Assembly (NCBI GenBank): GCA_019426215.1
Contig: CM033402.1
Span: 5,953,246 to 6,017,245, forward strand
Reading direction: 5' to 3'
Source: Buddleja alternifolia
Lineage: Eukaryota; Streptophyta; Magnoliopsida; Lamiales; Scrophulariaceae
Length of the DNA: 64,000 nucleotides
In this document: positions 1-11,213 of the stretch, piece by piece
Numbering within the stretch: position 1 is the stretch's first letter
Layout: each line of letters begins with the position of its first letter
Translations under genes and position numbers: made by a program
Notes under the pieces: generated by a model
The model's input: only the letters and a program-made list of their open reading frames with translations
What the model was told of the DNA's origin: nothing
Database searches by the model: none

Positions 1-702
1 TTATTTTCAAGTTAATATTTCATATCTGATAAAGAAAAATGTAAATGAGGGCCTAGCAAATTCTTCTAAACATTTGCTTTGTACCTTGCTTCGTAATATA
101 GACTGAATACTTTTCAGCACCTACAAGAGACAAACAATGTGTTGGCTAAAATTATGACAAGATGAGCCCCACATATAAATATTTACTATCTTTGCACTTT
201 GCAGGCGTCAAAAGTCTGCATAAGAAAGATGATCTTCAAAATTCACCTCTATTTTAGCTTTTATCTTTGAATGAATAGCATTATCTTTCAGTAGGTAATT
301 TTGGAAGAAACAAGTATTAAAGTGCGAAGCTACAATCAAACTGTGAGCTGGTATTGGGGAAGTACTAAATCAAGTGATATGCAAATAATTTTTCTCAACT
401 ACACTAAGTGGAACCTTTGATTGTATGGCGAGAGATGTTATCAGTGTAGTTTTATTTTGTCTTTGATGCCTGAAGTTAGAAATGATATATGTTTAATTTA
501 TATTTATTAATTTAAATCAACTGCGAGATAATTTCTATTCATATAGAGATGTAAAGGTTGCTGGATATAATGTGTTTCAAGTATTTAAAGCCGAAATCAC
601 ATTAACTCTAACTGTTATTATATTTATGTTGACTTATGTTGTCACACTGTGCATTTAAACCAATCACTGTCCTTGACTGCTTGTCTTCTTGTTTGTCTTC
701 AG
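1..702 (+). other. Intron of CSN2 (window starts inside the gene)
   Basis: No coding exon is recognisable here. The sequence is AT-rich and ends in a pyrimidine-rich tract and an AG acceptor at 701-702, directly before a CSN2 exon that begins in mid-codon. The upstream exon(s), encoding about the first 60 residues, therefore lie outside the window. Confidence 0.75.
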
Positions 703-3057
703 GGGATTTAAAGCTTTGAAACAAACTGTTAAGATTTACTATAAGCTTGGAAAGTACAAAGAAATGATGGATGCTTATAGAGACATGTTGACTTATATTA
801 AATCTGCAGTGACCCGAAATTACAGTGAGAAATGTATAAACAATATAATGGATTTTATTTCTGGATCTGCTAGTCAGAACTTTAGTTTATTGCAAGAGTT
901 TTATCAGACCACCTTGAAGGCCCTTCAAGAGGCAAAGAATGAGGTAAAATAACTATTTGATCTGATTTTAGTGAACCTTTTTTTTAATCATTTATTGAAA
1001 ATGTCATTGGTCCTCTTTTCTACAGAGACTGTGGTTCAAGACAAATTTAAAGTTGTGCAAAATATGGTTTGATATGGGCGAATACGGTCGGATGAGTAAG
1101 GTATTGTTTCATAACGCAAAATCAGTATTAGATGTTAACAATAAAGTAATTCATCAAACTTGATCAGATTTTGAAAGAGCTTCACAAATCTTGTCAAAAA
1201 GAAGATGGTACTGATGATCAGAAGAAAGGGACACAATTGTTGGAAGTGTATGCAATTGAGATCCAAATGTACACCGAGACCAAAAACAACAAAAAGCTGA
1301 AGGTAGGTTCGGATGATGCCTTTCTACTTTCTAAAGGCAAAATTTCCTCTAACGTTATAAATTATGGTTGGTTACTTGATGCTTCACTTTGACAATCTAT
1401 TGAGTTACTCAACACTGAATTTATTGCAGGAATTATATCAAAAAGCATTATCTATTAAATCTGCTATTCCACATCCAAGAATCATGGGGATCATTCGCGA
1501 ATGTGGTGGGAAAATGCATATGGCAGAGCGAACATGGGCCGAAGCGGCTACTGATTTCTTTGAAGCTTTTAAGAACTATGATGAAGCCGGGAACCACAGG
1601 CGTATCCAATGTCTAAAGTATGTCACATAACTATATCCATGTTTCTTTGAAGTCAAATTTTCCCACTTTTCCATGTTTCATATGAAGTAGAGTGCATAAG
1701 TTGCTCTTAAATATGTTTAAATTTAAAAGGTTGTAGAAATAACCTTGCACCCTGAATAATTATTAGAATAATGACTGCATATTATATAAGGATGGTGCTG
1801 CTTCGACAACCATTATTATAAGAATTCAAACCCAATACAATTTCCAGCCACTAATTTCTGGTTGTTGGCTGGGTTGACAAATACCTATTCGTTTTTGATA
1901 GTTGATATCCTTAAATTCTTTTGTGGTCTTATTTCTTGGATTTAGATATCAAACATGAATGATTACACCTGAATTACTTTTAGAACATATTGTGTTAGGT
2001 AGTTTAATCCATTATAAAGAAATCGTTATATAACATATTACATACCCCCTTTTACACACAATAATGTTATTTTTTGATAGCTGCTCTTATGAACACCACT
2101 TCAACTAAATAGAGTGGTCCTTACATGTCAGGTATTTGGTTCTAGCAAATATGCTGATGGAATCAGAGGTCAATCCTTTTGATGGTCAAGAGGCAAAGCC
2201 GTAAGTTAATGAATTTTAGCATCTCGATTTTGCTCTGAAGTATATTTGACCCTCACTCGCCTCATTTGCTTTTTAGATACAAAAATGACCCTGAGATCCT
2301 GGCAATGACAAACCTAATCGCAGCATATCAGAGGAATGAGATTTTGGAGTTCGAGAAAATTCTGAAGGTATATTTAGTCTTAACATTTCGTATCATCAGC
2401 CTGTTAGAAGGCTTGTCTCTTCATCTTCTTTGTTGTTGTTCTGAAGTATGTGTGGGAATGTTCCAGAGTAACAGAAGGACAATAATGGATGATCCATTTA
2501 TTCGAAATTACATCGAAGATCTTCTAAAGAACGTTAGAACACAAGTGTTGCTTAAGCTCATTAAGCCTTACACAAGAATTCGTATCCCCTTTATATCAAA
2601 GGTGAAAATAAGTCTTGTTTTAGCTAGCAACTCTTTTTGTTTTTACGTTTCTTATTTTCTATTTCATTTATACTGTTCTGTTTTTATATTTGCCTCTATT
2701 AGAGATCCATTATCATACATTTAATAGCATTTGAGACTTGTAGGAGCTTAATGTGCCAGAGAAGGACGTCGAGGAATTGTTGGTGTCTCTTATCTTGGAT
2801 AATCGTATTCATGGCCACATTGATCAAGTGAATCGGCTCTTAGAGCGTGGTGACAGGTTGACTTGTCAATTTCACCAACTCTCTTTCCTTTTTCTTTTTT
2901 TTCGTTTTATTCTTGTTACCTTGAGTTAATCTTTTCTTCTATTATCTCTCTGTAATATCGGTGCAGGTCAAAGGGAATGAAGAAGTATACTGCAATAGAC
3001 AAATGGAACACTCAGCTTAAATCCCTGTACCAAACTGTTGGCAACCGAGTTTGTTGA
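703..3057 (+). CDS. CSN2: COP9 signalosome complex subunit 2 (3' part of gene)
   Basis: CSN2 is a PCI-domain scaffold subunit of the nuclear COP9 signalosome, which removes NEDD8/RUB from cullins; the Arabidopsis gene is also called FUS12. Nine exons are readable: 703-943, 1026-1100, 1168-1302, 1430-1617, 2132-2200, 2277-2367, 2467-2601, 2744-2856 and 2967-3057, all with GT-AG junctions and continuous frame, giving 378 residues plus a partial first codon. Diagnostic strings include [40 protein letters not shown] and [20 protein letters not shown]. The PCI region covers the exons from about 2132 to 2856. The protein ends TVGNRVC before TGA at 3055-3057. Relative to the usual length of about 440 aa, only the N-terminus is missing, at the window edge. 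No frameshift or premature stop is seen, so the gene looks functional. Confidence 0.95.
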
Positions 3058-3420
3058 GATGCGATTTCACATAAATTATGGATTTTATGATCATATTTAG
3101 GATCTGGGAAATTTGTGGTCTTCTAGAAGTTCAGCATTTCTGAGCCGACACTATCGAGTTCACCAAGATGTGAGAATAAGAGATTCATTGTCGTGTTTTT
3201 GAGGTTCTTTAAGTTCTCATTTTGGTTATGATAGTGTAAAGATCTATAGTTGTAGAAGTGGTTTATCCCAACTCATGTGACATGATCCATGTTCAAATAT
3301 ACTGAGAACTCCATGAAACATTTTTTGTGGTTGTATGAGGCAAAACTATACTCTCTCTTGTGTGCAATTTCCACTAAATTTATTTGACTTTTCGTACGAG
3401 CCTAACCTTCTTCAAAAGGA

Positions 3421-3552
3421 TCTTCTATTGCATCCCATTGTAAGACACGAATGAGTGACACAGTGAGAAACGACTTATTTCTCCATTAGAAAGTTTCATG
3501 AATCTGGCACGTATCACTCATTTGTGCTTTGCAATAGGACATGCAATAAAAA
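3421..3552. mobile_element. Small inverted-repeat (MITE-like) element
   Basis: The left arm (TCTATTGCAT, then CCCATTGTAAGACAC) pairs with the reverse complement of the right arm (TTTATTGCAT, then GTCCTATTGCAAAGCAC), and both continue into AATGAGTGA. The arms are imperfect and about 35-40 bp long in a 130-bp element. I could not see a clear target-site duplication, so the superfamily is unassigned. Confidence 0.5.
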
Positions 3553-3708
3553 CTGCAACCAGTTGGAACCCTCTTATGCTCAGTGGATTGACTAGGGCAA
3601 GAATAAGGTCTGTTTAAAATAAAGACCTCAAATCCTAAAGGAAAGTTCTATTCGCGGTTAAGGTAGATCCAAGTTCTAATTACTCATATAACAATGATGT
3701 CTTGTTCC

Positions 3709-4040
3709 GTCGTCATCATAGTTAAAGTGCTAACTTAAACATAGGAGGATCCATTCTTGGAGAAGATATTGATGGCTCTGTTTTGCAAGTTTGTGATACC
3801 ATATTGTCATTCTCGAAATCTAGGTTAGCACTAATATTTGCATGATCGTCATAGTAAGTGCTAGCTTAAGCATCGGATAACTCGTTCTTGGAGACAATAT
3901 GAAGGTTATGTTTTGCAAGTTTGTGATTACGTCCGGTCTTAATTGTTATAGTCAAAGTGCTAACTTAAGCATCGAATGACCCATTTCTGAAGACGATATT
4001 GAGACTTTGTTTTGCAAGTCTGCAATAAATTCCGGTCATC
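3709..4040. repeat. Three diverged tandem copies of a ~110-bp unit
   Basis: Three segments starting near 3709, 3846 and 3948 share the order: CGTCATAGT-like start, AAGTGCTAACTTAAGCAT, a TTCTTGGAGA-like segment, ATATTGA, then TTTTGCAAGTTTGTGAT. Divergence is considerable, so the duplication is old. No coding frame persists across copies. Confidence 0.55.
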
Positions 4041-4353
4041 CTCGCAATTTACCTTTCACCTTGTAAACCCATACATGTTAGTCCTTAAGATTGCACACAC
4101 CACCACAAATCCAATTAGTTTATAGTTGGTTTGGATAGAAACAACCTTTTTGTCTCATCCTCTTTCTTACTGCATCAAAGCATGGAAAACACAAGCAAAA
4201 CAAAATAGCTGATAATTAGTACAATATATGACAATAACAAACCATCACATTATTCTCATGAAAGAAATCCCTTTTTCTTCCAAACCTAAACAAGAAGATG
4301 ACATATACATTATCCATAATAACAGAAACAACACAATTTAAATCCCTCTACAC

Positions 4354-4360
4354 TATAAAT
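4354..4360 (+). promoter_or_regulatory. TATA box of the Cys-rich peptide gene
   Basis: TATAAAT lies 83 bp upstream of the ATG at 4437. A start site about 30 bp downstream would give a leader of roughly 50 nt and would lie near or downstream of the in-frame, non-conserved upstream Met at 4377, which favours the 4437 start. Confidence 0.5.
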
Positions 4361-4436
4361 ACTAGAATATGAGCATTTGATCAACACACACAAACACATA
4401 TATTCTACACATTGTGGCAAGAGGGCAGATTCATCA

Positions 4437-4691
4437 ATGGCAAGAGGACTAGTAGTTGTGTTTTTCGTGTTGGTACTTTGTGTTGTGGTGGTGGTACACC
4501 AGGTCGAGGGGCAAGCAGGAATAGCGCAGTGTCTGATAGCGTGTGGGCAGAAAGGAAGTACATGTATCACGGGTTGTCCAACGAGTGGGGGCTCCGGGGC
4601 CTTGGCTTGTTACCAAGCTTGTGGAACCGGCAGCATTGGATGCATTAGCTCTTGTATCGGCACACCCCTGCCTCCCACAAGGCCAATGTGA
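4437..4691 (+). CDS. Secreted small cysteine-rich peptide, duplicated CX3C module
   Basis: An 84-residue single-exon ORF. Residues 5-20 are a strongly hydrophobic signal-peptide core (leucine and valine rich), with a likely cleavage near VEG-QA at residues 25-26. The mature part has eight cysteines at 32, 36, 43, 47, 58, 62, 69 and 73. The spacing is CX3C-X6-CX3C, ten residues, then CX3C-X6-CX3C, so the mature peptide is two copies of one 16-residue module (CLIACGQKGSTCITGC and CYQACGTGSIGCISSC), followed by a Pro-rich tail. Paired CX3C motifs recall the alpha-hairpinin fold, but these loops are short and I do not recognise the family. An apoplastic peptide stabilised by disulfides is inferred. 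The start was chosen because the signal peptide begins there; a 20-residue in-frame extension to 4377 would bury it. Confidence 0.75.
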   Translation: MARGLVVVFFVLVLCVVVVVHQVEGQAGIAQCLIACGQKGSTCITGCPTSGGSGALACYQACGTGSIGCISSCIGTPLPPTRPM

Positions 4692-5602
4692 TTGATTTTT
4701 ATTAGGTTTTTCACAAAAAAAATAAATTCCACATTGCATTTTGCAATAATAATTGAGGATTAGTAAGTGATGTAATCTCGATTTGGAGCCTAAGGGCGTT
4801 GATTAAATAAAACCATGCATTTTATATGGCCTTTAATTAGTTCTCGTATAGTGTTGTCATTTATTGTCTCGGACAAAATCTACTCCTTTTGTTACTTTAT
4901 TGAGGTGGCGTATATGTTCGTCGAGTTATCTAAAAATACCTTTATATATATATATATATATAGTTCGAGTTGGGGTTTACATGGCTGATGCTAGCGTTAC
5001 TTAATTTGTTGTGGATCCAATTTTCATTGTACACGATAAAGTCTAGCTTTTTACGACATTGGGGTACATTTAATGCTCGTTAATTAGGTTAATTTGGAAT
5101 ACCTTTTCAATTTAGTTGCAAGGTTTTAAGTCAAATTTCAATATTACATTGATTGAAGTCGATGTTTGCTTTTAGTCTGTGCATTTCTTAACTAATCTCA
5201 AGATATTTTCTCCGTTGACATGATCCTCACAAGTAGCTCCACATGATTAATGGACAAGATGTCTCAAGACTTGTCAATCTCAATATTGACTATGAGCAAG
5301 ACAAAGAAGCAATAATCAACACAAAGTTGTACTATCTTAATAGTATCAACTTCCAAATAAATCCAAACTTCTAGGAGATAATTCCTAGTAAATTCATGTA
5401 AATAATAACACTTGAACTTAATCTAGCTAGTTTCTAGACTAAGTTCAATTCTATACCCTAATTAGGCTTCACATTCATGAGTTTGAATGCTCTATAAATC
5501 TCCAATTATTATTTCTGGAATATAAATCAAACTGCAAATGAAATAAAAACAAATTATTACCAGCCATTAATGATCAGTTGCACTCCTTTGCCATGACAAC
5601 CT
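4692..5602. other. Intergenic DNA between peptide gene and zinc-finger gene
   Basis: AT-rich sequence with AATAAA-like signals just after the peptide gene (for example 4721-4726) that could serve 3' end formation, and a TA microsatellite at about 4941-4962. The two flanking genes converge here. Nothing else recognisable. Confidence 0.5.
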
Positions 5603-7393
5603 TCAAACTTCTCCATTTTTCATCACTTCACCAGTCTCAATCTCCTCAGGAATCCATTCAGGTGGGAACTCATTGAGGTCAAAACCGCAAACGCTAGGCG
5701 GGTCCGGGTTCACCTCCCCTCCTCTGTTGCCTTGATTCCCGGGACCTCGACAATGCCGCTTGTGGCCACCAAGAGCTTGCCCCTTCGAGAATATTTTCTC
5801 GCAAAACGGGCATTCGTGCACGAGACTAGCCACCGAGTCAGCAACAATAGTTGAAGATTCATCATCTTCGCCTATAGACCCGACGATTTTGTCAGCCTTA
5901 CTATTGTGGTGGGCTTTGTGTCCACCCAAGGCCTGATAGCTCTTAAAAGACCTCGCGCATATGTCACACACGTATTGCTGCTTTACACGTGAAGTTTTAC
6001 TAACAATAGTGTCATTAACAACTAGTAATTCCTTCATTTTTCTCGAGCTTTTCGCCATTGGATTTACCTTTTTATCGTCGTTTTCTGTTCCTATTCCAGT
6101 GTCTAGCCTAGTATCATTAACAACTAACGAATCCTTCTTTTTCTTCGAGCTTTCTGGCTCTGGATTTGCCAGCTTATCGATGTTATATGTTCCTTTTCCA
6201 ATGATTCGGCTAGTATCAATTATAACTAATAAATCCTTCAATTTTTTCGAGCTTTCTGGCTCTGAATTTGCCAGTTTATCGACATTTTGTGTTCCTTTTC
6301 CAATAATTAGGCTAGCATCATTAACAACTAATAGATCCTTCATTTTTTTCGAACTTTCTGGCTCTCGATTTGCCAGTCCATCGACATTTTGTGTTCTTTT
6401 TCCAATGCTTAGGTTAGCTTCATTAACAACTAATAAACCCTTCATTTTTTTCGAGCTCTCTAGCCCTGGATTTGCCAGTTTATCGACATTTTGTGTTCCT
6501 TTTCCAATAATCAAGCTAGCATCATTAACAACTAATAGATCCTTCATTTTTTTTGAACTTTTTGGCTCTCGATTTGCCAGTCCATCGACATTTTGTGTTC
6601 TTTTTCCAATGCTTAGGCTAGTTTCATTAACAACTAATAAACCCTTCATCTTTTTCGAGCTCTCTAGCTCTGGATTTGCCAGTTTATCGACGTTTTGTGT
6701 TCCTTTTCCAATAATCAGGCTAGCATCATTAACAACTAATAAATCCTTCATTTTTTTCGAACTTTCTGGCTCTAGATTTGCCAGTTTATCGACATTTTGT
6801 GTTCTTTTCCCAATACCTAGGCTAGCTTCATTGACAACTAATAAGCCTTTCATTTTTTTCGAGCTTTCTGGCTCTGGATTTGCCATCTTATCGTCATTTT
6901 CCATTCCTTTTTCAGTGCTCCAACTTTCATTTCCATCACTTGAAGAAACAAATAACTCCAATCTCCTCTTCTTAGGGGGGAGATTTTCTTTCCCCAACTC
7001 GCCATTCGCTAGCGCCACGAGATCATAACTAGATCCATTTTCTGAAGCTGGAATCCGCATTGGGGCTTTTCCATGCCTACTTCTCCTCCCCGTTTTCGAC
7101 CATCCACGTACTAATACATCGTTTGAAACACATTCACTTTTCGCCATTAGAATTGGAGGTTTCATTCCCCTCCAATTCCTCTCGGGGTGGTTCCTCATGT
7201 GCCCGAACAACGACTTCTCCGAAACGAATGTTTGTTCACAAATCGGGCACTTAAGCTCTTCCTCATTAGGGTTTTCATGCTCCATTACTTGTGAATGAGT
7301 TTTGTTCAAGTGGATTCTCTTGTGCCCTCCTAGAGCTTTTCCATTGCTAAACTCTCTCTCACAAAATGGACATAAAAAGTGCTTTTCTTCCAT
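5603..7393 (-). CDS. C2H2 zinc-finger protein with EAR motif and internal 34-aa repeats
   Basis: A single-exon, 596-residue nuclear protein. Plant-type fingers occur at residues 6-28 (KALGGH core), 48-69 (divergent core KSLFGH), 474-496 (YQALGGH) and 527-548 (GQALGGH). Finger 4 ends HKRHC, so its last ligand is either H-X2-H or H-X3-C rather than the usual H-X3-H. A basic PPKKRRLEL stretch at 139-147 is a probable nuclear localisation signal. Near the C-terminus FDLNEFPPEW (571-580) is an EAR repression motif, which in this family recruits TOPLESS-type corepressors. Residues 171-461 are eight 34-residue repeats plus a partial ninth, separating the N- and C-terminal finger pairs. The family (ZAT/C1-type) suggests a DNA-binding repressor; target genes are unknown. 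The ATG is followed directly by finger 1, as is common in this family. Confidence 0.85.
   Translation of the reverse strand: MEEKHFLCPFCEREFSNGKALGGHKRIHLNKTHSQVMEHENPNEEELKCPICEQTFVSEKSLFGHMRNHPERNWRGMKPPILMAKSECVSNDVLVRGWSKTGRRSRHGKAPMRIPASENGSSYDLVALANGELGKENLPPKKRRLELFVSSSDGNESWSTEKGMENDDKMANPEPESSKKMKGLLVVNEASLGIGKRTQNVDKLANLEPESSKKMKDLLVVNDASLIIGKGTQNVDKLANPELESSKKMKGLLVVNETSLSIGKRTQNVDGLANREPKSSKKMKDLLVVNDASLIIGKGTQNVDKLANPGLESSKKMKGLLVVNEANLSIGKRTQNVDGLANREPESSKKMKDLLVVNDASLIIGKGTQNVDKLANSEPESSKKLKDLLVIIDTSRIIGKGTYNIDKLANPEPESSKKKKDSLVVNDTRLDTGIGTENDDKKVNPMAKSSRKMKELLVVNDTIVSKTSRVKQQYVCDICARSFKSYQALGGHKAHHNSKADKIVGSIGEDDESSTIVADSVASLVHECPFCEKIFSKGQALGGHKRHCRGPGNQGNRGGEVNPDPPSVCGFDLNEFPPEWIPEEIETGEVMKNGEV
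6011..6883 (-). repeat. 102-bp coding minisatellite in the zinc-finger gene
   Basis: Eight full repeats of 34 codons plus a partial ninth. The unit reads roughly EPESSKKMK-(G/D)-LLVVN-(E/D)-ASL, then IGK-(R/G)-TQNVDKLANP. Units 1-6 alternate between a G/E/R type and a D/D/G type, making a 204-bp higher-order dimer repeated three times; units 7-9 diverge. Because 102 is a multiple of three, the antisense strand also stays open over this region. Confidence 0.9.
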
Positions 7394-9574
7394 GGACCTT
7401 TTTATACAACTTAAAATAAGCTATAAAATCAACTTCATCACACAAGATCACCAGCTTATAACAATCAAAAGAAAATTTCATTAAAAGTGAGGATAAAAAA
7501 GCAAGTGGAGATAATATGAGAAAAATTATGTAATCTGTAGAGATTTTAGAGTCAAATTAAAGATAGTGAGAATCTGAGAAGCTAATTAAGTTGATATATG
7601 TTACTAACCAAAAATTGTAACTGATTGTCAAAAGATGGACATCTTTAATATACCATATTGATTAAAGACTTAATGAAAATTCTCTTTGTTACTATTGAAA
7701 GTTAACTTTTTTTAAGTCGTTCTTCGGTTTCTTTAGACTTTGAGCTCATTTATTTTGCTCATATCAACTTAATAATGATGCCACTAACCAATTTTTGTAC
7801 GTGGAATATGTAATTTGGTTGTGGATTTATTTCGTAAATTCGTAATGGGATTATCTAGCAACTACTTTTTACAACGTTATTTGTTTCCAACTATAGTCGC
7901 GGGGTTCAATAACTTCAAACCCATGAGTAAAAAAGAAAAAGTCATTTGAAGGTTGATTCAAAATTTTAAGTCAAAAAATAATTAATGTGCATTAGATTAA
8001 TCTTTAAAATCTTTAGTAAAATTATGCGGATTTTTTCTATTTTGCTTTTCGTTTTTCAAATTCACGCGTTTTCAAAGTCAAAATACTTCATTTGGGCGTG
8101 TATTATATCAGTATATGTAATATGAAACAGATATTACATTGAAATAGAGGACCCGGTCTGCTTATTTAGTAGGCAAGAATGCAGCCTTCTATATATTTTC
8201 CGTTTACGATTATAATATTTTATGCGATTCCAAGATTTTGTTTATATCTTATAAATCTTATAATCCAATATATTGTTTAATTAATTCGATTGTTCTCACA
8301 TATTTGTTAATATTGTAGTCTATCATGAGAAGTCTAATGTACTAAACTAACAAGGGCAATTCTAGAAATCTAAATGATGAAATTAAATAGAATCGATATA
8401 ATATAGAGTACATTTATAATATTGCGTTTCATGCATATAGAATCTGTACAATACTTACTAAATGTCTTGACATGCATAAACATGACATATTTAGGGCAGA
8501 ATGGCCATTTTATTTATTAATCAAAAGTTTGGAGCAAATAAAAGATGAGTTACAAAGATTGGAAAATTGCATTTTCACACCATAACTTAGAGCACATTCA
8601 GTTTTGGTCTATATGCAATGTTAATTATTTTACAGAAAATTTAAAAATGACTAAATCCGGAATTCTTTTAGGTTATGGGTGCCGTGTGAAATTCTCATTA
8701 CTAGTGAAACCAGAGTCATTCTAAAAATTTGTCAAGTATTCCATATAATTTTTGTCTTTTATATTTTATCTCCTATTTTTTATTTTTTATTTTGAATTTT
8801 TACCTTCTCTTTTCTATTTCTCATCTCACATTCTCTAATCTCTCTCCTAATATTTCTTTATTTTCCTCACATCTCGTCTTATACACGTTCTATTTACCCC
8901 TCATTTTTGTTTCTTTATTATCTCTATTTTCATATTTTATACATTTGATGCTAATTCAAAATATTAATATCAATTATTTTACAATATTTTAATTGAGTTA
9001 TACTCGACAATTTTTTTTAAGCTTTTTTTTTTCCCATACATGTCGAGTGTGCTATGCTCATGCTTTGATTAATTTTGAGAATAGAAGGGGTTAATCAAAT
9101 TTTTCAAGAACACGTTGAGACAATTTGCCTTCGAGAAATCTCGGGCTTGGTATGGATATAATTCAAAGTCTTTATTTTTTCCCCCTATTGTTGGGAAAAT
9201 TTCGAAATATGCTTCCATGTCAATTTATACTTAAAATTGGCACTTTCTAATTATTATATTTTTGAACAGCTTAATTTTTATTTTTATTTAAACTACTCTA
9301 TTTAGTGTCTATAAACTGCACTGATGGTCACACCATCAACTTATTTTTAGTTAGAATAATTTAAATAAATACATAAAATCATAAAGATGATGGTTAATTA
9401 GGCATAAAATTAATATGGATGTCATAAGTATAACTTCTGTTTTTTTTGGTCTAACCTGTCATAAGTATAACTGGTTCTTCTCTATTATCAAAAAAAAAAA
9501 AAAACAATGTAATTTGAGGTAAAAATAACATGAACCTCACACAGTCACACTAGCTATTTTTTCAATTAAGGAAA

Positions 9575-9745
9575 AATTACACACGGACCCCTCATTTATG
9601 TGTAATTACCAAAATCTCCCATTACTTATTGAAAATTATCAATACACCCCTCACGTTAAGAACTCTTTTATAATTACACCTCATGTATTTAAAAATTCTT
9701 ATAATTTTACCCGGGTAAACATTACAAGTAGCCCCTTGGGGGGCG
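9575..9745. mobile_element. Inverted-repeat element, AATTAC family (intergenic copy)
   Basis: Same style of sequence as the copies in AGO4 and LARP1 introns: AAAATTACACA, then ACCCCTCA, TGTGTAATTACC, and at the right side GCCCCTT followed by TTGGTAATTT. Imperfect arms face each other. Boundaries are approximate and this is the most diverged copy. Confidence 0.45.
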
Positions 9746-10164
9746 TATTGGTAATTTTCAATAAGGAAGGGGGAATTTTTGAGTTTTCCCAATTAATTAA
9801 AATAATATTTATTATAATCTACTTTATGCTTTCTCAAAATAACGTGACAAAATAGCCTTTTTTATGATGCTTATACACACTCTAAAATAACAATATCATT
9901 ATCATCAAAAACCCATAATGATAAGTTCAAAAATTTCACTAAATTATTCCTGTTTTCTTTTTTTTCTTTTTTTTTTTTTGGACACAAATTATTCCTGTTT
10001 TCGTCTTTACCCAAAAGGTAAAAAAGAATAACATCTAGAAACACTGAAAATAATAACATGCCCGTGACATCAATATTTAAGGGGGTAAGACACCTCTTCA
10101 CAAAAATTGTTACACAATATTGTAGATAGTAGATACACATATATACATATAAATTATTTTAACG

Positions 10165-10520
10165 CCATGTTTGTTTGCATTTTTTTTATTTTTTATATCA
10201 CAATATTCAGAAATCTACAACTACAAACTATTTTTAACAAAAATACATTTTTCTCAACTTCACTTTTTTATTCCCCTATATAATTAACTTCCAATCAATA
10301 CACTTATCACTTCACTGTATATCTATCAATAATTACACATTCAAAGTCTCCGATTAATCCTTTTTTTATCTTTCTTACTTTACCTTTAAAAAAAATATAT
10401 AGTAATCATTATCATAATAATCAAAGTCATTTTACATATTATACGTCCATAAATCATATTAATTTAATATATTTAATTACTTCCAACTTTTTATAACAGA
10501 TAAACAAACAAAATCAACAA
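10165..10520. mobile_element. Putative MITE, TGTTTGTTT type
   Basis: Starts near ATGTTTGTTTGC and shares ordered blocks with the AGO4 last-intron element at 38460-38780: CTACAACTA or CTACAATTCA-like text, TTCTCAACTTCACTT, CCCTATATAATT, CAAT.ATACA and TATCA.TTCA. Ends are not defined. Confidence 0.4.
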
Positions 10521-10990
10521 ATCATATTTTTTTTCACGCAAATACTCATAGGACATTATTTTGAAAATTTACTAAAGAACATAAACAAGCATTTTCTTAA
10601 AAGGGTAACCTATGATACACGAATATTCCAAAAAATAATCAAGTGTAACATTGTATTCGTAACCTGCACGAATACTCTTAGATATCGTATCCCAATCATT
10701 TTTAAAGTGTCCGAAAAATAAAAGGAAAAGAGAAATTTCTGGATATACATCACAAATCAAATTTGAAGTATCTGACACGCCTTAAATAACAGATAAAATA
10801 TAATACTTTTTGGACTAAAATAAAAAATTAATCATAAAAGTTAAACAAATGACAAAAAAATTTAATATTTTCAACTTTTTATGTTCTATAACTTTGAAAT
10901 TTACCGTATTTAATATCTATATCGTATCGTATTCGGGTCCAAGGTCCCTTTCCTTGGATAAATTGTTTGTGATAAGATAACACAAATATG

Positions 10991-10997
10991 ACGTGGC
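10991..10997 (+). promoter_or_regulatory. ABRE/G-box-like core ACGTGGC
   Basis: ACGTGGC (context TGACGTGGCAAG) lies about 250 bp upstream of the SnRK1-beta ATG, in the expected promoter. bZIP factors of the ABA/energy response bind this core. Function here is inference from the motif alone. Confidence 0.3.
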
Positions 10998-11213
10998 AAG
11001 GGGCCGCCAAAAAAGTCCAATGAATTATTAAATATATAGCAAATAGTACTTATCTATATTCAACGATCAGATCATCGCCTCTCTTCAAACATATCCATTT
11101 GCACTAGTTGCCATTTTCTTATATATCATATTTTATCCTTCTTCTCCATCTTCTCTCCTCTTTCTCTCTCTAGATATACATACATACATACATATAGATA
11201 CGTACATACGTAC

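Larger units (their letters stand above)
3058..4353. other. CSN2 3' UTR and intergenic DNA
   Basis: The first few hundred bases are probably the CSN2 3' UTR. The rest holds a small inverted-repeat element (3421-3552) and three diverged copies of a roughly 110-bp repeat (3709-4040), annotated separately. No ORF resembles a gene. Confidence 0.6.
7394..10990. other. Intergenic DNA, very AT-rich
   Basis: Divergent intergenic region between the zinc-finger gene (-) and the SnRK1-beta gene (+), so it should hold both promoters. It contains a pyrimidine-rich stretch (8729-8900) and two small inverted-repeat elements, annotated separately. Short ORFs here have low-complexity or transposon-like composition. 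Confidence 0.5.

Noticed and set aside
4377..4436. N-terminal extension of the Cys-rich peptide to an upstream Met
   Set aside because: The extension precedes the signal peptide, lies near or before the expected transcription start, and is not signal-like.
5961..7028. 355-codon open frame antisense to the zinc-finger gene
   Set aside because: It lies opposite the in-frame 102-bp repeats; a repeat length divisible by three keeps any stop-free frame open. Its product is a low-complexity Phe/Ser/Leu repeat and the sense strand encodes a clear zinc-finger protein.
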